A stretch of DNA of 64,000 nt from Aquimarina megaterium XH134 (GTDB lineage Bacteria; Bacteroidota; Bacteroidia; Flavobacteriales; Flavobacteriaceae): NCBI RefSeq assembly GCF_000520975.1, contig NZ_JACB01000054.1, forward strand, positions 1-64,000. The letters are read 5' to 3'. The translations under genes and the position numbers were made by a program. Position 1 is the first letter of the stretch, and each line of letters starts with the position of its first letter. The notes under the pieces were generated by a model. That model made no database searches, was not told the origin of the DNA, and saw nothing but the letters and a program-made list of their open reading frames with translations. Positions 60,756 to 64,000 of this stretch are shown piece after piece.

Positions 60756-60824
60756 AAAATACCAAGGGAAGAATAGACGGTATTAATCATGGAAATGATT
60801 AAGGATACATTTTTAGAGTTCGAA

Positions 60825-60856
60825 AAACATAAACACCATTAATGGTGTTTATGTTT
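60825..60856 (-). terminator. 32-bp perfect palindrome, terminator of the GH72-like gene
   Basis: Centre 60840/60841, core CACCATTAATGGTG, perfect over 16 pairs, with a T-rich minus-strand exit (TTTATGTTTTTCG). It lies 45 bp after the GH72-like stop. Confidence 0.75.
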
Positions 60857-60900
60857 GTAAGTAATACCCTTTACTGTATTTTTGAAGGGTGTATTAAACT

Positions 60901-62298
60901 TTAGCCAATTGCACAATTTCCATTACCATCCGGACTCATCCAGTTACCTTCGATAGTGTCTCCATCTGCGAGTTGAAGTAAAGCTTGTCCTTTTAATTGA
61001 CAGCCTTGATCCCATTTAGAATCAACTTCATATATCATTGAAATCCCATTTGTGCCTTTTGGAAAGGTGAATGTTGTTTTTGGACCATTGGCTTTAATCG
61101 CAACCGCTTCTATCCAAGTTGGATTAGCAGCATTCAAATTCGACGTATAATTAAATTTAATATTTCTTCCTGAAGCAGGATTTGTAATAGAATTTGTTAA
61201 TGTTACTTTTACAGCCGTTGGTAATCCTGATGATGGAATAGCAGATCCTTTTACATATGGATTATTTTTATCACAAGGAGCAGTCCCCATCGTATTTCCT
61301 GTACTACTAAAAGAATTTATTTTAGAATATTCGGTAATAATCGAATTTGCACCATGACCAGGAATTTCGTCACCACTTGTTGTGAGCATTCCCCATCCCG
61401 CATTTCGCTCGTAATATCTAAATGCAAAACCACCCGAAACGACATCTGCCATGTTTATTGGCGAACCTGATCCCGATTGCGGAGTGAGTTTCGTACCTCC
61501 ATACAAATAGTCAACTTGTTCCCAAGTTCTCGGAGAGACAGCTCTGGGATTCGAACCCATTTCGGTAAAAGTTATCGGTACTGGGTTAGCGCCTTCAAAC
61601 GCTTTTGTTAAGGTATAGTAAGCACCAACTTTTGCTGCAAGTGTTCCTCCTGCCCATCGCTCACAATTATAGCCCAAGAAATCAAGACGTTCAGAAGAAT
61701 CCCCACACATATATGCCTTAGCTGCTGGTATAGTGAAATCAGGATCATCACGAAGCGCTGCGGTAACTGGAACAACACGAGGGCAATTTTTTGCCATATA
61801 GGCTTTCAAGTATTTGGCTCCGGCCCTAATTTTATTTGGAATATCATAGCCTGGATTTTGCCCTTTTGTACCGGGATCAATTGTTTCGTTTCCTATTGAA
61901 AAACCCAGGACATTCTGGTATTTACTGAATTCATCAGCAACCGCCTTCAGTCTGGCATTATAAATTGTAGGGCCGTCATGTACCGTAGTATGGTCCACAG
62001 CTCCTACTAATACATAAATTCCTGCAGCAGCCAGCGCATTCATTACTTTTGTGTGATCTTTTGTCGGATCGACTTGATATACGCGAATGGCATTTATTTT
62101 CATATTAGTGAACCCATAAGTTGTTGTTGTTTTTAATAAATCTTGAATTGTAGTTAGATTATTGTCTGAAATTGGATCCACAAAATCTGTAGGTTGATAA
62201 CAAACCCCTTTAGGTGCCCACTGATCTGTACCGCACATAAATAGATTATTAGAAATCGTAATAGGGGTAATGTTTGATGAATTGATGCTTTGTGTCAT
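60901..62298 (-). CDS. GH72-like beta-1,3-glucanosyltransferase (Gas1-type)
   Basis: A 465-residue protein whose residues 20-340 follow fungal Gas1/Gel/Phr glucanosyltransferases motif by motif: APKGVCYQPTDFVDP, INAIRVYQVDPTKDH, KYQNVLGFSIGNETID (acid/base Glu138), ITFTEMGSN (nucleophile Glu246), VDYLYGG, ADVVSGGFAFRYYE. These enzymes cut beta-1,3-glucan and rejoin it to another chain. It lacks the fungal signal peptide, GPI tail and X8/CBM43 module; instead a beta-rich C-terminal domain (about 350-465) of unknown kind follows. The DNA looks richer in G+C than neighbours. Cell location is unclear without a signal peptide. Family call is by motif reading, not a search. Confidence 0.85.
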   Translation of the reverse strand: MTQSINSSNITPITISNNLFMCGTDQWAPKGVCYQPTDFVDPISDNNLTTIQDLLKTTTTYGFTNMKINAIRVYQVDPTKDHTKVMNALAAAGIYVLVGAVDHTTVHDGPTIYNARLKAVADEFSKYQNVLGFSIGNETIDPGTKGQNPGYDIPNKIRAGAKYLKAYMAKNCPRVVPVTAALRDDPDFTIPAAKAYMCGDSSERLDFLGYNCERWAGGTLAAKVGAYYTLTKAFEGANPVPITFTEMGSNPRAVSPRTWEQVDYLYGGTKLTPQSGSGSPINMADVVSGGFAFRYYERNAGWGMLTTSGDEIPGHGANSIITEYSKINSFSSTGNTMGTAPCDKNNPYVKGSAIPSSGLPTAVKVTLTNSITNPASGRNIKFNYTSNLNAANPTWIEAVAIKANGPKTTFTFPKGTNGISMIYEVDSKWDQGCQLKGQALLQLADGDTIEGNWMSPDGNGNCAIG

Positions 62299-62488
62299 AG
62301 TTTGGTTTTAATATTGGTTATTGTACAAACCAATATACTAACCCCAAATCAATCTTACATTAGTATAAGTACCTTATTATATACGTACATATACGGTAAA
62401 ATATTTAAAAGGGAATGTTTTTATAAACTTCGTTTGAACAATACAGACCTTTTATATTTTTCAGACATGTTAACAACTTTGTACGTGG

Positions 62489-63829
62489 TTATTCCTTTAC
62501 AAAATTACCTTTGTAATCACCTTGTTCTATGGTTAATTCGTTTCCATTAGGAGAAAAAGTAAATGACATAGATTCTGCGTATACCTGTTCTAATACAAAG
62601 CGGCGATTTCCTTTATATTTTAATGTATCCCGAAATTCTTTTATATGATGAATCAAAATGTTTTTATCATTCGAAAAGATGTATTTGTCGGATTTTTCCT
62701 CAGGATTGCTATAGATACCCACGTATTTTTGTATTTCTGATTCTGATATTTCTATAATAGGTTCGTTGAGGTATAATTTCAAAACTTCGGTAAAGAGATC
62801 GTTAATATTATCTTTGGAAGCATTAGAAGTTATGGTAATACCTAGTTTTTCATCTGGAAAATAAATTGCGGTAGATTTGTACCCATCTAGAGTTCCACGA
62901 TGACCAAAGCCTTGTCTGTCATTTATTTTGTATCGGATAATTCCCATTCCAAAATTATCTTTTATAGTTTTCATCAACTCTAGGTTTTCAATTGATATCA
63001 ATTTACCAGTAAATAACGCTTCCATAAATCTGTTTACCTCTTTGGGGTTAGAAACAATAGAACCAGCTCCTATAGTAATAGACATATCGGTTTCTGGTAA
63101 TTTGATCCATTCAGTAGTGTACTTATATGAATAACACTCGTTGTCTGCTATGTTTATTTTTTTTCCGGTATACGTATTTTCAAGCTTAAGTGGTATGCAA
63201 ATTTTCTCTTTCAAAAGATCTTCGTAAGATGAATCGTAGGTTTTTTCGAGAATTTGAGAAAGTAAAAAATAATTAGAATTACTATACTCACCTGTACTAT
63301 CTGGTTCAAAATCAATATCATAATTTGAAATCAGAGCAAGCATTTCTGCAGAAGATTTATATTGGGTGTGATATGTAAAAAAATCGGGATCTCTTGTAAA
63401 ATTGTGGATACCACTTCTATGTTGTAGCAGGTGAGCAATCGTAATTTTATCTGCATTTTTTATATTCGGAAAGTAACTTTCGATGGTTTGACTTAATGTT
63501 AGTTTATTTTCTTCAATAGCTTTGAAAACAAGTACTGCAGTAAACGTTTTTGATACAGAACCAATACGGTATTTGGTATGTATACCAGACTTCTTTTTTA
63601 CTTCTATATCATCAAAACCAATGACGTTTGTATAGATTGTTTTTTGGTTATGAATTAATGCAAGACTACCCATAAATTCACTTTTTTCTTGATAGGATTT
63701 AAAGATGCTATCTACTTTTATTTGATACGTATTTGGTTGTTGCTGTATTGATTGGATAGACTTTTTGTTTTGTGAACAAGACAATAGTAGTGTAGTGATT
63801 ACTACAATTAGTAACATTTGTTTTTTCAT
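62489..63829 (-). CDS. Serine hydrolase lipoprotein (class C beta-lactamase-like)
   Basis: A 446-residue lipoprotein (signal ending LLLSC). The serine beta-lactamase fold is intact: SxxK in GSVSKTFTA, the second motif Tyr-Ser-Asn in GEYSNSNYFLL, and the third motif in GHRGTLDGY. It resembles D-aminopeptidase, esterase or PBP-like relatives more than true beta-lactamases. The last 90 residues form a lipocalin-like extension. ATG 63829 opens the lipoprotein signal and is preferred to 63877. Confidence 0.9.
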   Translation of the reverse strand: MKKQMLLIVVITTLLLSCSQNKKSIQSIQQQPNTYQIKVDSIFKSYQEKSEFMGSLALIHNQKTIYTNVIGFDDIEVKKKSGIHTKYRIGSVSKTFTAVLVFKAIEENKLTLSQTIESYFPNIKNADKITIAHLLQHRSGIHNFTRDPDFFTYHTQYKSSAEMLALISNYDIDFEPDSTGEYSNSNYFLLSQILEKTYDSSYEDLLKEKICIPLKLENTYTGKKINIADNECYSYKYTTEWIKLPETDMSITIGAGSIVSNPKEVNRFMEALFTGKLISIENLELMKTIKDNFGMGIIRYKINDRQGFGHRGTLDGYKSTAIYFPDEKLGITITSNASKDNINDLFTEVLKLYLNEPIIEISESEIQKYVGIYSNPEEKSDKYIFSNDKNILIHHIKEFRDTLKYKGNRRFVLEQVYAESMSFTFSPNGNELTIEQGDYKGNFVKE

Positions 63830-64000
63830 TTTTTGATTTTTTGATTGATAAATTTTATAGTGTGTTGATGAATACACGGAGTAAATATATAATATAGTAT
63901 TGTAGTATACAAGGTACTATGTTTAAAAAAAAATAAATATGCCAATTTCACTGTATAGGCTTTGTTTAATTGTATGTAATGGTTGGTATTAGTGAGATAG

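Larger units (their letters stand above)
60551..60900. other. Spacer with a possible transposase scrap and a terminator
   Basis: 350 bases between the DinB and GH72-like genes. It contains a possible transposase fragment (60684-60755) and the palindromic terminator at 60825-60856. The minus-strand 60-codon frame at 60608-60790 looks like a shadow of that fragment. Confidence 0.4.

Noticed and set aside
60608..60790. A 60-codon minus-strand reading frame
   Set aside because: It lies opposite a possible transposase remnant, has no signal or known family and an odd composition; likely a shadow frame.
61545..61566. A tRNA T-arm-like sequence (GGGTTCGAATCCC on the minus strand) inside the GH72-like gene
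   Set aside because: It encodes Gly-Ser-Asn-Pro next to the nucleophile Glu, and no acceptor, D or anticodon arms fit around it, so it is chance and not a tRNA or attachment site.
62489..63829. An antibiotic-resistance beta-lactamase
   Set aside because: It is a lipoprotein with a C-terminal extension, as in esterase or peptidase-like relatives; resistance cannot be claimed from the shared fold.

Overview
The window looks like a chromosome segment of a marine-type member of the Bacteroidota, most likely Flavobacteriaceae (an Aquimarina-like genus is my guess, not shown). The signs are AT-rich DNA, promoters of the Bacteroidota form TAnnTTTG, few Shine-Dalgarno sites, TonB-dependent uptake, and many families typical of flavobacteria (DUF6048, DUF6452, DUF6768, CCC-motif/DUF2752 pairs, a 6S RNA between zapA and rny). 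I see no prophage, CRISPR array, tRNA, rRNA or intact insertion sequence. Most of the window is ordinary core genome.

Layout. 0-2.3 kb: TPR-containing hybrid histidine kinase. 2.5-6.7 kb: methyltransferase/ZIP transporter/DUF4268 operon, a THUMP RNA methyltransferase, and a divergent Fur/Zur-type regulator and MerC-domain gene flanking a 13-bp palindrome; metal handling is the theme. 6.9-16.2 kb: large secreted BNR-repeat protein, gamma-glutamyltransferase, the DUF6452-DUF6048 envelope pair, two unrecognised small membrane proteins and rlmD. 16.3-18.6 kb: ECF sigma factor with a putative membrane regulator, and ornithine aminotransferase. 18.7-23.8 kb: a duplicated CCC-motif/DUF2752 module, a small membrane protein with a Smr-domain protein, two paralogous lipoproteins, and cysteine desulfurase. 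23.8-30.4 kb: M23 peptidase with TonB-dependent receptor, and UDP-galactopyranose mutase divergent from a glycosyltransferase.

30.4-46.5 kb is housekeeping: coiled-coil protein, zapA, 6S RNA, rny, clpC, gyrA with a TPR protein, pheT, then small secreted proteins, a TlpA-like thioredoxin and a DUF2911 protein. 46.5-54.5 kb: AraC regulator with a DUF418-type membrane protein, three envelope proteins, and pta-ackA for acetate metabolism.

54.5-64 kb is the most accessory-looking part: SRPBCC, DUF1697, metallo-beta-lactamase-fold, aquaporin, GlcG/HbpS-like, AraC and DinB genes, a possible transposase scrap, and a class C beta-lactamase-type lipoprotein. It also holds the most unusual gene of the window: a protein strongly resembling eukaryotic (fungal Gas1-type) GH72 beta-1,3-glucanosyltransferases, with both catalytic glutamates, no obvious signal peptide, and base composition that looks richer in G+C than its neighbours.
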